DNA of 64,000 nucleotides from Crossaster papposus (lineage: Eukaryota; Echinodermata; Asteroidea; Velatida; Solasteridae). The translations under genes were made by a program, and so were the position numbers. The notes beneath the pieces are model-generated. The model ran no database searches, had not been told where the DNA came from, and saw only the letters and a list, made by a program, of their open reading frames with translations. Below, one piece after another: positions 36,269 through 47,309 of the stretch. Location of the stretch: assembly GCA_037893245.1 (NCBI GenBank), contig JBAIAA010000884.1, positions 248,001 through 312,000 of the forward strand. The letters run 5' to 3'. The stretch's first letter is position 1. The number at the start of each line of letters is the position of its first letter.

Positions 36269-36404
36269 CATAAGGAAGTCATTTTAATTTTGGAGGAGGG
36301 GGGTGCATAAGAAAGTCAATTAAATTATGGAGGAGGGGGTGCATAAGAAAGTCATTTTAATTTTGGAGGAGGAGGGGGAGGGGGAGGGGGAGGGGGAGGG
36401 GGAG
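36269..36404. repeat. Three 40-45-bp repeats ending in an (AGGGGG)n tract
   Basis: TGCATAAG(G/A)AAGTCATTTTAATTTTGG is repeated three times with GGAGGAGGGG spacers, then runs into about 40 bases of AGGGGG repeats (36366-36404). The tract can form G-quadruplexes on the plus strand. It lies in an intron of the SAMD3-like gene. Confidence 0.85.
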
Positions 36405-36654
36405 GTGTTAGAGGTAAAAGTAGAATCCTATTAAAAGTTGTGACCCATTTCAGTAGTAATCTATATTGATCCAAATCGATTACATTATAACACCTCACCC
36501 ACAAATTATATGCACGGCCAAATAGCATCCATGGAAAAGGTGGTTTGGGATTAGTGAGCAAATACATTTTTCACAAAAGTTGTATTGAAATAGAAGTTCA
36601 TTTTAACTGTATTTAGATTTAAAGTATATTACATTTTTGAAACCAAGCAAAATA

Positions 36655-36805
36655 TGTAGGCGAGGTGTTATAAAACAAATATTTACTGCTTTATTTCGTG
36701 TTGTAGTAAAACTCCCTCTGTACTTCATAGCTTTGCCTATTAAGGAAAACAATGCTCCATGAATCACCTCAGGAGGCAAGTTTTACTACACCACTCGGTA
36801 CATAT
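36655..36805 (-). mobile_element. Diverged copy of the hairpin MITE
   Basis: GAGGTGTTATAAAACAAATA, TACTGCTTTATTTCGTG, GTAGTAAAACT, AATGCTCCATGAATCACCTC and AGTTTTACTACACCAC match the element at 38181-38360 in reverse. It is more diverged than that copy, hence older. Confidence 0.75.
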
Positions 36806-37089
36806 TTGTTTATAGTTCAAACTTACCGATGCAGTGTCCAATGACATATTTGGCTGCTTGGCCAACTTGGGGAACCGTTCGAAGAGAACACCAATGAGGT
36901 GGTTGTATTGAGCTGATGTTGGGTAGCTGCAGTATAAAACATATAAATATAGTATATATATAGCCTAAGTATAGACATATAAATATAGAATTGTATCAAA
37001 GTTTCAATATTCTTTCTTAACAACAAGAAGTTGATCTGATTGACAGAAGCGAATCTGATTATAATTATTTCTGGTAATAAATCCAAGGA

Positions 37090-37420
37090 TTCTTTAAAAG
37101 TGCCCTAGAAATAGGCACCCTATAGCTCACATGCATGAAGAAACATTATAGACTGAGAAGACAATAAGAAGAAATTACAGTTTGAGAGATTGGAGGAAAA
37201 CCCCCCAAAAATATTCTGGGGAAAACACACAGAATCAGGTAAGGACTGAAAACTAAAATGCACGTGTGGTCCAGCAGGAATCGCACCTCGGCCACAGCAG
37301 TGGAAACCGAAGGAGAGTATATTATAACATGCACCGTGCCAATCTGACTCACCCGACCTGAACATTTCCTTATTTCTGGTTTTGTTTGCCTTTTCCTAAT
37401 AATGTGAATTTTGTCAGTGA
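37090..37420 (-). repeat. SINE-like repeat copy
   Basis: AAGAACATTATAGACTG, GATTGGAGGAAAACC and the tRNA-like block TGTGGTCCAGCAGGAATCGC resemble 53770-53960 (GGTGGGAGGAAATC, TGTGGACCAGGGCAGGAATC). The shared block resembles a tRNA T-arm (B-box) in reverse. Confidence 0.55.
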
Positions 37421-37950
37421 ATAGCAAATTCAAATTAAAGAAAGTATAGTCTGAATACTAAAACAGTAACAGATTAGCTATTGGTAATTTTAGAATGTGC
37501 AGACTACAGCTGCTGACTATTATTAGTACTGTACTCATAAATTCAATCCAATCCAAAAATATAATATTTAAATTAGAAAAGGTTGTTATATGTAATGTGT
37601 TAAAATCTAAAACAATGCTTACTATGTATTTTTTTTCACACCGCTGTAGATTGCCTCCAGGACTGCTGACCTCGCATGGAAAATCGGGTAGTTTGTACCT
37701 TCCCGTCCAGTTGATAGAAGATGACTCTGCCTGATGTCCTCTGAAGTTAAAATATACAAATAAATCAAAGTTATTGTACAATGTATGTAGTTCCTGACAT
37801 AAAACTAGAACATTGTTACACCTCTGTCTTGGATACTTGTTTTAATAGTCTGGAACAATCTCGAGCGTACCTAAATGAAGAAGGTGGAAGTGTTGCTGGA
37901 ACATCAGGAGTTGGATCTTCGGCCGTGACTTAGTGTTCAGCAACATCTAC

Positions 37951-38161
37951 CAGTATTTTGCTATTGTTTTGCACTTCTTCCTGGTCATTGTCTGCATCGA
38001 CCCAGTCCTCGAATGTCCTATCCCATAGCTTAACCTGGGCCTTCTGGAGGGTGAACAACTGGCAAGCCTGCTTCTTTATGTCCCCAACATGTACCTTGCT
38101 CCCCTCATCCTCTAATGACATGTCAACTTGTTTTTGTTGATTGCCGTAGATAAACAGGAAT
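37951..38161 (-). CDS. 5'-most recognised exon of the SAMD3-like gene
   Basis: Acceptor CATTTTTAG|ATTCCTG and donor AATACTG|GTAGATG bound an open exon encoding FLFIYGNQQKQVDMSLEDEG and VHVGDIKKQACQLF, then TFEDWVDADNDQE. The mix of short hydrophobic strands and a helix suggests a ubiquitin-like or PB1-like fold at the N-terminus, but this is a guess from pattern. Any first exon lies above 38200, beyond the MITE. Confidence 0.55.
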
Positions 38162-38180
38162 CTAAAAATGTCAACAGTAT

Positions 38181-38344
38181 ACAAATATTGACTGCTTTGA
38201 GTGGTATAGTAAAACTATCCTCCCGGGGTGATCCAGGGAGCATTCTATTTTCCCGAGGCGAAGCCGAGGGAAAATAGAATGCTCCATGGATCACCGAGGG
38301 AGGCTAGTTTTACTATACCGCGAAATAAAGCAGTCAATATTTGT
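38181..38344. mobile_element. 164-bp near-perfect hairpin MITE
   Basis: ACAAATATTGACTGCTTT at the left pairs with the complement at the right (GCAGTCAATATTTGT). The arms continue through GTGGTATAGTAAAACTA, GGTGATCC and GAGCATTCTATTTTCCC to a centre at GAGGCGAAGCCGAG. An older copy at 36655-36805 shows it is dispersed. No coding capacity. Confidence 0.9.
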
Positions 38345-38693
38345 TTTATAACACCTCACTCACAGTTTCTGCACAATTTAAGCTTCCTGAAAGTATAGTA
38401 ATGACAAAAAAATCTCCTAATTATACGTCTCTCGATCATACGTGTACTTTGTTGCCTTGATGAACGGGTGCGAAGGTGACAGAGCAATGTTTACGCAATG
38501 CACCGAAACACACGTCTGGGTTTTAGTCACGCTTTTGTTGCTATGCGCATATTTCGTGTGTTGCTATGCGCATAGTCCTTTTTGCGTGGTATAGTCTTTT
38601 TGGATAGCACAAGTAAAAAATAGTAAAAAGAGCAAGTGACACGTGCCGCACTCTCGGCCAATCAAGACACAGAATCTGTGAGTGAGGTGTTAT
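38345..38693. mobile_element. TIR-flanked stretch adjoining the hairpin MITE
   Basis: ATAACACCTCACTCACA at the left end is the exact reverse complement of TGTGAGTGAGGTGTTAT at the right end, giving 17-bp TIRs around ~315 bp of non-coding sequence. In the older copy the ATAACACCTC end also adjoins the hairpin, so the hairpin and this segment may be one composite element. Confidence 0.75.
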
Positions 38694-39421
38694 AATTCAG
38701 ATTATTAAATAGTAATTCAGACTCACTTTATGACTTATACTTAGTACTGTTTGACCAAGTAACGTAATCACATATATCAGTTCTTGTCAACAGATTGCGG
38801 TTGTACACATTGGATCACATGCCTGGAAGTATATATGCATTTGCAATATGTTCTCCAGTAACCTGGATTTTTTTGCTGTCTGAATGTACATGTCTGAAGT
38901 TGTTGAACTATCAGATGAAAGACAGAAGATAAACATGATGAAGGCAATTAGGGGTGTACAATCCGAGAAAGACAGTATAAGGATCTGACCAGAATTCAGC
39001 GTAGAACAATAATAAGTCCTTCCTTAAAAAGAAATGCAGGGAGGTGGAGTTACATTCCTGTAGCACGTATGCAAGCAAGAGCTTTTTATAATTATGTTAT
39101 TATAGTGAGAGGACGCTTATGAAGCAATTACATGCAACGTAAGATATGGCCCTCCAGAATTAAAAGGCAGGTTTTGTGAAAAGAAGGGCCGGGCACAAGA
39201 GACCAGATAGCAAACATCAGAATCATAATAGAGAAATCTATAGAAATTAATTTCCCAGTCTACATGTCCTTTATTGACTACTCTCAAGCTTTGGATGCAG
39301 CACAAACAACTTTGGACTATCTAGTATCATGCAATGAGCTTTGCAAGACATATGTGATACAACTGCGCAGCTAGGTTACTATCTATGACCACCAGGAATC
39401 AACAGTGATACCTGCATACCT
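38694..39421. other. Unassigned sequence
   Basis: No gene or repeat recognised. It lies just 3' of the transposase ORF and may belong to that element. Confidence 0.35.
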
Positions 39422-41597
39422 TCAAAACTCAGGAATATTTATATGATGACGTGGCACAACTATTTTACCGTTGTCACTATTGTAGACACCGAGTGCATAG
39501 TGGTCAAGCAGATCTGAAACCTTCACTACAAAATCATTAGCAGAAAGTGTCAACTCAAAAGCATGGATGTGGGATACAAATCGAGTATTTGTAGCTGGCT
39601 TGCAAACAAGATATACGCTGCCGCCTATTAGACAACAAAGCTCAATCACACCAAACTGAACAAAACCTCTTGGTGTCGTTCCTACAGCAACTACCAAACC
39701 TTGACTGTACCATGTGTTGTTACACTGCACTTTCTTTGCAACATAAACGAATTTATTGTCCCCAAGCAGTGGCTGAAGTGTTTCCTGTATTGGTCGTAAC
39801 AGCAGCCGTACCAGCAACAAATTCCCACCAGTGTGCTCAACAGCATCAACAAAACCTGTATGAGTAGCTCTCATCCATGCCTGATAGTATTCATGTCTGG
39901 TTGCAAGTGTCTTTGAAAGATTTCGTCTGTTTTTGGTGTGGTGGGACAGTTCTTTGAAATACAAGTGTTTTCCTTCAAACCTTAGTGTCCAACAATGGAC
40001 AAGTGGGCCAAATGTTAGCATCAATTTGGGATAGTGGATAATATAATGAAACTTGGGTTTCATACAATCTTCAGGAAATAGAGTGAAGTATTTCTCCAGA
40101 AACATTTCAATCAGCAAGGAAATCACAAAGAGCTGGATCCACTGTATGTGCAGTACACAATTGCACTACTTCTTCAAGTAAGAAAAGAACTGCCCACATT
40201 TCATCACCAACCGGTACTTTGCTTCCGACCATCAAAGGCAAGAGACGAAGAAAACACCAAGACTGTACAGCTTTCTGCTTTACACTGAATGAGGCAACCT
40301 GTGTTGCCATTTTAGAAGGCTTGTTTGTCTTGTCTGTTCCCGAATACGGAAAATTCTTGATTTCTTCGTTTAAGAACTGCAGTGTGAAATATTCTTCCTC
40401 GACACAATGAAGAATTACCTTTTTCATGACTTCTGGAATTACACCTTCAAACAAGTCATGAGCCACATCTGAAGGAAGTTCATCTACAACATGATAATGA
40501 TCCAACGCATTAAATGGACTGTCCTTTTTCACCCCATATATGCAAGCAACTTCTGGCATTTGCCGAACTATTTCAACTTGTTCATTGTAAGAATCTCTAC
40601 TTCTTGAAACAAGGTCAACATCCCGAAAATAGTTTTTAACATTTGTCTTTGTGACTTTGCATAACCTACAGAAGCGTCGAGTATTGAAACTTTCCTGAAA
40701 GCCCCCAATGCCGTGTGCAGCCAAGTTGTCTGCGACGAACATAGAGAGGGTTCCTCTAAAAGTATGCACGACACCGTCCTTTTCAACATCCACACCAACA
40801 GTCTCAAGGGTTTTCAAATCTTCAATTAGAGGACTTATTACGGGAGACATTCCATACTGTGAAATTATCTCCGACTGGCACAAAAGAGCAAGCTGAATAG
40901 AGGACAGCTTAGACCGATTTTGTGGCAGCATATTCCCCACAAAAAAATTAAAACCAGAAAACTTAAGCTGCTTAACTCGGTTTCCTATGGGATTAGCCAC
41001 TGTAAAGTCATCATTGTAAAGAATAACCTGGATAGTTGGACTTGGCAGTGAAAACAGTGAGTGACTTTGGTAGTTCAAACCATCACAATGGTCTCTAACT
41101 ACATGTAATTGGTCACTTTGATGTCTCTGGATTACCTCAGCAAAAATATTATCATCCTTTAAAAGGGCCTGCAGTGTCTGTAGAATACTGACATACTGAA
41201 CGCTCTGCACTTTGCCGTTTGGTTTCCTTCCCATCACATGCTCCACTGGTTCAACAAGATCAAAATTTTATTTAATGTAGGAGTTCAGATTGGCCATGTT
41301 TCGGATAAAACTGAATGACTGTTCCAATTCCGAAGAACTAAAAATACCATCTAGTTTAGCTTCCTGTACTTCAGGCAACAGATTTCTTGCTTTCTTCTGT
41401 AAATTTTCTCTTGCTAATCGGAGTACATTCTGTGTTTCCTCAGCAACATAACTGCATGCCTCATGATTGAGTTTATACTTTCCCCTCAATCCTAAGATGA
41501 ATGTTGTTGACAAAGAATCAGTGTCCACAATGACATCTGCAGGCTCATTTTCAATTGGGTCATGTGGCAAGTCTTCATCATCTTCTGATTCACTCAT
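39422..41597 (-). CDS. CACTA/EnSpm-like transposase, interrupted
   Basis: Three successive open stretches (41597-41268, 41246-40107, 40126-39422) belong to one ~720-residue protein type. Motifs in order are YNDDFTVANPIGNRVKQL (first acidic cluster), FVADNLAAHGIGGFQESF with FCRLCK, LPSDVAHDLFEGVIPE, and KPKFHYIIHYPKLMLTFGPL with WTLRFEGKHLYFK. The last resembles the C-terminal region common in animal CACTA-like transposase ORFs. The first two stretches are in the same frame, separated by one TAA (41268-41270). The third is one base out of frame near 40115. The N-terminus is acidic (MSESEDDEDLPHDPIENEP). A domesticated copy is possible, but the two breaks argue for a dead transposon. No flanking CACTA ends were identified. 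Confidence 0.7.
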
Positions 41598-42375
41598 ATC
41601 TTCTTGTTTCGTCTAATAACTCAAAGTGGATTTTGTTGGAAATGGGTCAAATCGTACCCAGGTTAACTCATACCCCAAAATTGATAGTCAAGTCGTATTT
41701 GAGTCAACTCGTACCCTCGTGCACGTAAAGATGCACCATTATGGTTTTGTGTACAGGATTGTTGTCTTCATAATTATTTGATTTACTTTAAATTGCAATT
41801 AGCGGTACATGTACTTCTTAAGATAACTGTGGGATAAGACAAACGCATTATATTTATTAAAATGATATAGCTTGACCTACATAAAATTGATGCAAACAAA
41901 ATAACTTTGTATATACTTTTCTTGTATAAATATTCTCGGAGTACGAGTTGACTCGGGGTTCGGCAGCCATTTGGTTTGTATAAAGGGATAACATCAAAAA
42001 AGCTGCCACCGCTGGAATACCTCTATACTTGCATTTGCAATGTATTCCCTTCATAATCGTTTGGTTCTTCAATCCCATGCACATTTTTAGACCCGACTCC
42101 AGACACAGGCGGCAGACATCAACTGTTGTCAGAAATCAAGGACCGATTCTCTTGACTTTTTTGAGATTGAACTTGTCATAATTGATCTAACACCTATACG
42201 TCTGGTACCCTTGGCGCTTCTGGTTGCGCCCAGTGAGAATAAAGGTGACATATACACGCCGCTCATTTACGGCCACTCTCCCGTAACGTCCCTGGTGTCA
42301 ACGCCCTCCCTTTTATAACCTAGCGGTCAGGGTGATTAAGAATCGGAAGTAAAGAAGTTGAAGGTGAAATGAGAA
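41598..42375. other. Upstream flank of the transposase, unassigned
   Basis: GTCAAATCGTACCCAGGTTA and GTATTTGAGTCAACTCGTAC (41645-41715) and CGGAGTACGAGTTGACTCGG (41938-41958) form scattered direct and inverted echoes of GAGTCAACTCGTAC. They may be transposon-end or binding repeats. Nothing firm. Confidence 0.35.
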
Positions 42376-42475
42376 TAACTCCTCTCCACCTCTCCACTCC
42401 TCTCCACCTCACCTCTCCACTCCTCCCCACCTCCACTCCCCACCTCCACTCCTCTCCACCCCCCCCCCCACCCAC
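42376..42475. repeat. CTCC/CCTC-rich simple repeat
   Basis: About 100 bases of CTCCTCTCCACCTC variants ending in poly-C/CCCA. It is a polypyrimidine mirror-like tract on the plus strand with triplex or quadruplex potential. Confidence 0.9.
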
Positions 42476-42829
42476 CCCCCTTTTTGTGAGAGGGTGTATC
42501 AAATGAAGATCAATAAATACTGGAAAGTTTTCACTTTTTTACAGAAATTGGTCGAGATTTGACCGGTTTTTGGTGGGCAGCAGCTGGGCGAGTTGATAAA
42601 GTACTCTTACACATTTTTGGTTGGGGTAGACCGTGCGGCAGTATGGAGTTATTGCACGAAATTTGTGCACGGTTTCTATTGTTTAACGGCGGTTAACCTG
42701 TAAAAACCCTCTCCATCTATGGGTCTCTGCCCTACGGGTGTCCGGAGACCCAGAGTTCTAGGGGTACAGAGCAAAGTGGTCCAGGCAGGCCTATAGTGAT
42801 TCTCGGCCCTCTGCAGCAATCATTTTGAG

Positions 42830-42965
42830 CGGTTGTGCTTCGACCTAGAGCGCTTAGTGTCTTCAGTGTCTGAATAAGAAATACTGTGATTCGAATCAGA
42901 CGAATCAGTACTATTTTCGTCGGATTCACTAAAATAACCGAGGAAGAACTTTCACTATCGTCCAT
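42830..42965 (-). CDS. Possible start of a small acidic, serine-rich protein
   Basis: From ATG at 42963-42965 the reading begins MDDSESSSSV. After one apparent base shift it would read SESDENSTDSSDSNHSISYS, then DTEDTKRSRSKHNRS. The Ser/Asp/Glu-rich pattern in two adjacent frames suggests a former coding start, for example of a transposon gene or nuclear protein. No family is recognised and it could be chance. Confidence 0.25.
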
Positions 42966-43151
42966 GTTAAATTCGATTACGTTGTACAGCGTGCGTGTGC
43001 CGACTGTGTGTATCTACGTGTGTGTGCACAAAGCGTACGCGAATCATATCCACGCAAACCCGTCTCGTACCTAGACGTGGGGTACCGACTATCGCAAATT
43101 TGTCTGGGTTCTGCTTCGGTTTACGTCACTCATTTTGAGTGGCCGCGAAAC

Positions 43152-43190
43152 TTTAAAAAAAAAAAAAAAAAGGGGGGGGGGGGGAGGGCT
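43152..43190. repeat. Poly-A followed by poly-G
   Basis: A run of about 17 A is followed by about 15 G. A simple low-complexity tract. Confidence 0.9.
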
Positions 43191-43644
43191 CATTTTTTTG
43201 GGCGGCAAATTACCACACTAAACGTACACTAGAACTAGCTTTGCTTCTTATTCACATTTAATACACATAAATCTATTAATTTAAAACAAAAAATTGCGTA
43301 ATGAAGATGTTCGACTGCATGTCTTCTTTAAAGTTATTACCAACTTGTTGGCCCTACAAGCCTTGTTTTAAACTGACCTTCCAATTTAGATAATTAAGAG
43401 CCCGAGACAATCCGCACGCATGCAGTTAACAATATGTGCTGCAATGTAGAACTGAGCCGCTCCATCCCCACTGAAGTATCCCATTTCATTCTGCGTCTCA
43501 CCATTAGCCTCTCCTGGCTAAATCCTCGTGTCTGGCTTCTCGTGCCAGTCCTGTTTCTACTGAATAGCAGAGGGTGTCAGCAAGTTCCTGCGCTATATCC
43601 AGGCTGCTTCGGGTATATAGGTGAACTCGTAAGGTTGGTTGCCA

Positions 43645-43830
43645 TTCCATCTAGAAGGACAACTCTGATCACAAACCCGGGTAGGTGGAGCTCGTTAGCA
43701 TAGGTCGGTAATATGCCTAGGAGGACAACTCAGGCTAACGAGCTCTAACCGAGTTTGTGATCAAAGTCCTCAATATGACTAAGAGAAGGACAACTCTGAT
43801 CACAAACCCGGGTACGTAAAACTCGTTAGC
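43645..43830. repeat. Short foldback and direct repeat cluster
   Basis: GGACAACTCTGATCACAAAC occurs at about 43650 and 43786 in the same orientation. GTTTGTGATCAAAGTCCT (43755) is its complement. GAGCTCGTTAGC and GCTAACGAGCTC flank the centre. The group can fold as a hairpin of about 40-bp arms. Probably a small foldback element. Confidence 0.7.
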
Positions 43831-45163
43831 CAAAAATAGCAGTCTATACTCTCCAGCGCGTAACAACCTTGACCCAGCTATGGGTTAAATAGTATGAACT
43901 AAGCATAATGCCTTTAGGACGTATGAGGGCATATCTGCCCCAACTGTCAATGTGCTTCTAGAATAGATGAAATTCCTTAGTCATGTATTACCCTTCCATC
44001 TAAGTGAAAAACACTCCAAAATCCAACCTGGGATCGTGCAGGGTGCCACACTTGTGGCAGTGTCTGCACCAGTGTGGCGCACATTCGCCTGCACGATGCA
44101 GACAGTGGGAAGAGACTATACGCACAACGTTTCCATCAAAATCCTTTCATTTGTGTATTAAAGTTATTTATCAATGATGAGTTACTTAATTTCTGAGTTT
44201 TGTGTGTGGAAGCCAAGTATCGATGAGGAAATGGTAACGGGAACAGGCAGAGGATGCTGCTGAAATGTTTTAGCCACAACGATCGACAAGTTGGGCAGAT
44301 GTCGCCTTCGTGTTCTCAGGATGACAGAAAAGACCTATTTAGGAGTAGCGCTGCTCTTTCAATAAGAGGAAGAGGTTAGAAAAATACTAGTTTTGGCCGG
44401 GTAGCCGCACCTGGTTAGACATCCACTAATCAGCGGTCGAAATAAGAAGAGATATACACTCTAAATATTGGTGCATGGAATGTCAGGACACTATCGTGGA
44501 CTGCTCTAATTGCCCAAACTCTCAAGCGCTACGACAATGACATTGCTGTTCTCAGCAAAACCAGATTATCGGAGTCACACCTGAAAGAAATATGAACTGG
44601 TTACACATTTTACTGAATTGCTCGCAACCTGAATACTTTACCAAGAGGCATGACAGACACATGACACATGCGCGTTAGAACTTAAAATGATAGCTTTGCA
44701 ACAATCATCAGTGCTTATGCCCCAACAATGTCCCAGACAGATGACGTAAAACAAGCATTCTATGAATAACTCGGTACGGTACGTCCTCCATGCAGTTCCA
44801 CATAGTGACAAGCTCATTCTACTAGGCGACTTCGATACGAAAGTGGGATGTGACAGTGGTACATGGAATACAATAATAGGTATTTATGAAATGTATCTCA
44901 AATAAGCTTCTGCTTCTTTCAAAGTGTGCAGAACATCAGCTTGTCATCACCAATACAGTCTTCCAACAGACCAACAAGTATAAAACCCTCGTTCTTGTAC
45001 TTGAATGCACCCTCGCTCAAAACTGTGACATCTATAATTGACTATGTTATTGCCCGACAAGCATATTGTAAAGATGTCATTAACACACGATCAATGAGGT
45101 GCATACTGCTTGTCAGACTATAGACTCGTGAGAAGCCAGGTGTCGTTACAGCTTAAACACAAA

Positions 45164-45612
45164 TCTTTATTATTATTATTATTATTTATTCGGCCTTCAA
45201 CAAGAGGTACAAACATAAATGAACAACATACAATTCCAAATTACACTAACATTAAAACAAAACAAAAACAACCTTATCCAAGTTGGCCAGGACCGACAAA
45301 AGTATAATAAAACACTTTCACTTGAAAGCCTACCGATCCTAACTTGAAAACTGTGACACACAGAATAACATTAAATGTATTTAACAATAAATGTATAAAT
45401 AACTATGATGAATTTAGCTAAACAGTGAAAAAATACTTATATTTACATATTCATATTAACAGAAATAATATTACGGAGCAATTAAAAAAAAAGACATTAA
45501 ACAAGGGATACTGTCCCACAATCCCATTACCAAGCACTCCACCCTTTCTGCAATCCTCTTACCTCATCAAGTCACTCCCTCAACATCCCACCCAACTTGA
45601 AGGAACCAACTG
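45164..45612 (-). mobile_element. Inserted 3' tail of another non-LTR element
   Basis: The insertion separates LVRSQVSLQLKHK from KTRDKLQQKTAEAF of the host LINE. Its left end is a (TTA)n run followed by TTCGGCCTT. On the minus strand this reads AAGGCCGAATAAATAATAAT, the AATAAT-repeat 3' end typical of several LINE and SINE families. The rest is AT-rich without a reading frame. Confidence 0.6.
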
Positions 45613-46218
45613 AAAAAGCTGAGTGTTGCAGGTTTTAAATACACAAAAACAAGAGACAAACTGCAGCAGAAAACTGCAGAGGCATTTACAGCTGATGCTG
45701 GTCGTGATGATTCAGATTCTAGTAACGCAGAGGAATCTTTGAAATACTTACGGTATATGACATAATACAGCCCCAGAAATTCTGGGTTTTGTAAAGAGGA
45801 AACACCAGTACTGCTTTGATGCAAATGACGAGGACATAGGCGAACTTCTTGACAGTATACACACTGCCCACTCTGTTTTCATTTGTGAAAATACGTTAGG
45901 TGTTAAGAAAGGTACCTGGAGACAAAGCGTACAGTGCCAACCAAGCTTGGGCAAATGGTAGGAAGATAAAGCCAAGGAGTAACAGGAAGCAGTCGACAGG
46001 CATGACAAAAGCGTTTCTTTGAGGGTTTGAATGCTGTTTATGGTCCTTTGGTCAGGTGGGTCTACACCAGCAGTCTGCATGCAGTCGACGATAATAAACT
46101 GTAAACTGTGCACTGACATAAACATAAATAGTAGACCGCTTGGCTGAGCATTTCAATTCTCTTTTAAACCTGGAATCCTCTATGTACAACGATGCAATCA
46201 ATTCCACCAAACAGCGCC

Positions 46219-46619
46219 CAATAAGCCATTTGCGCGTGACCCCGAGTTAAATTTGAATAACATCTGGTACACTGACTTGCTCACACAGCTTGGCACAGTT
46301 TAACTTTAAAGTCTCCAGACCAAAGACGCTTTTGCTATATCACGTGATTCGGGGCCGGCAAGCCTTACGCGTCATACGCTAGCAACCCCCAGCTCTGGAA
46401 TGGTCTAGTCTTTTTGTCATTCTCACCCATTGTAAACAATGTATTGGTGCTGAGCGTCTCTTACGTAACTATGCAAAAGCTTGCCCCGAATCACGTGATA
46501 TAGCAACATTGTCTTTGGTCTGGAGAATTTAAAGTTAAACTGTGCCAAGCTGTGTGAACAAGTCAGTGTACCAGATATTATTTAAATTTAACTCGAGGTC
46601 ACGCGCAAATGGCTTATTG
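46219..46619. mobile_element. 401-bp MITE with ~140-bp inverted repeats, inserted in the LINE
   Basis: CAATAAGCCATTTGCGCG at the left matches the complement of CGCGCAAATGGCTTATTG at the right. The arms go on through GAGTTAAATTT, TGGTACACTGACTTG, GCTTGGCACAGTTTAACTTT, CTCCAGACCAAAGAC and TATCACGTGATTCGGGGC. It sits between AEHFNSLLNLESSMYNDAIN and the RT start of the LINE, so it is younger than the LINE. No protein. Confidence 0.9.
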
Positions 46620-46866
46620 TACAAGTACTTGGTAAACTGCCATCGCTGCACGAGGTGAACAAAGCCATAAATCTTTTGGTAAAGCTCCTGGAGCAGACAG
46701 CATTCCAGCATAAATCTACAAGCATGGTGGTCATCTCATGTCAATAAAACTACCCAAACTATTTCAAACAATCTAGAATGAACATATGAAGCAGAGAAAC
46801 CCCCACCCCCTCTTTTGTGTTGACCATTGTGTTCCCGGAATCTCAGGAATTCCTTTTAGTTTTTAA

Positions 46867-47290
46867 GGGGGGGGGGGGGGGGGGGGGGGGGGTAGGTAGG
46901 TTACAATAGTGTTGAGTGCCTATAAAGTCTCGGGATAAGAGGGGGGTGTTTTTGTGACTGGTCTGCAGAGATAAATCTGTAATTGTACGTTATCTAGTGG
47001 GTATGCCAGAGAGTAGTTGTTTGACTGGCCTCTCCAGAGCGTAATTCTTAACTCTTTTTCTCCCTTTTTGTGTAAGACACGCATCTGGGGGGTCAGTTAT
47101 ATTCACATTATATCTGCTAGATGACAGTCAGTGGTTGGAGTTCGTGGACAGGCAAATACATCAAACGTCTGCAGGCCAATTGGGTTAGACATTTTCTGGT
47201 TTTGGCGACGCGATGACTGGTTTGTGTCTTGCAACAGTGGTCTTTTTGTTTTTAGTTCACTCACTGATTGATTATTACCGGTGATAATAA
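46867..47290 (-). repeat. Dispersed repeat, copy 2, with poly-G tract
   Basis: 46867-46892 is a G run. From about 46995 to 47290 the sequence is the reverse complement of 29410-29670 (CCAATTGGGTTAGACATT, GGCGACGCGATGACT, ACCGGTGATAATAA). The two copies share similar neighbours, which supports one dispersed element including the G tract. Confidence 0.85.
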
Positions 47291-47309
47291 TGACATTTTA
47301 GTAAAAAAA

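Larger units (their letters stand above)
32888..38161 (-). pseudogene. SAMD3-like uncharacterised multi-exon gene, probably a pseudogene
   Basis: Seven exon-like blocks on the minus strand follow the order of a large animal family annotated as SAMD3-like or uncharacterised proteins: 38161-37951, 37740-37642, 36926-36827, 36224-35846, 35200-35034, 34470-34379 and 33163-32888. Visible family motifs are YPTSAQYNHLIGVLFERFPK, SEDDASIQAHIHWMQQETSK, MSMTLSDRRQLI, YPWLFDEDE, YATPILKIYRGSKK, AALAVPSLL and the C-terminal SVYLAGFYVINLAYP. Most blocks have good AG/GT borders. The fourth block has a frame change and an in-frame TAG after RKPNY, the fifth a frame change before YATPILK, and the second reads in a phase that does not chain. 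Either this is a decayed copy of an expanded family or the assembly has several indels. The biochemical role is unknown. The N-terminal ~70 residues may be a ubiquitin-like fold. Confidence 0.7.
44454..46800 (+). mobile_element. Decayed RTE-type LINE (endonuclease and linker), with two insertions
   Basis: The plus strand holds remnants of an apurinic-type endonuclease: LNIGAWNVRTL, RYDNDIAVLSKTRLSESHLK, ISAYAPTMSQTDDVKQAFYE, KLILLGDFDTKVG and IIDYVIARQAYCKDVINTRS. The linker follows (KTRDKLQQKTAEAF; FDANDEDIGELL near 45817; LNAVYGPLVRW; VDRLAEHFNSLLN), then the start of RT (GKAPGADSIPA near 46680). This order fits RTE-type elements whose ORFs are often annotated as craniofacial-development-protein-2-like. 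There are numerous stops and frame changes throughout. It is split by a LINE tail (45164-45612) and a MITE (46219-46619). Old and dead. Confidence 0.8.

Noticed and set aside
42320-42502. Minus-strand Gly/Arg/Trp-rich open frame
   Set aside because: It is the translation of a CTCC-rich simple repeat.
45748-46125. 125-codon minus-strand open frame
   Set aside because: It is antisense to the LINE linker region, whose plus-strand remnants (FDANDEDIGELL, LNAVYGPLVRW) are recognisable.
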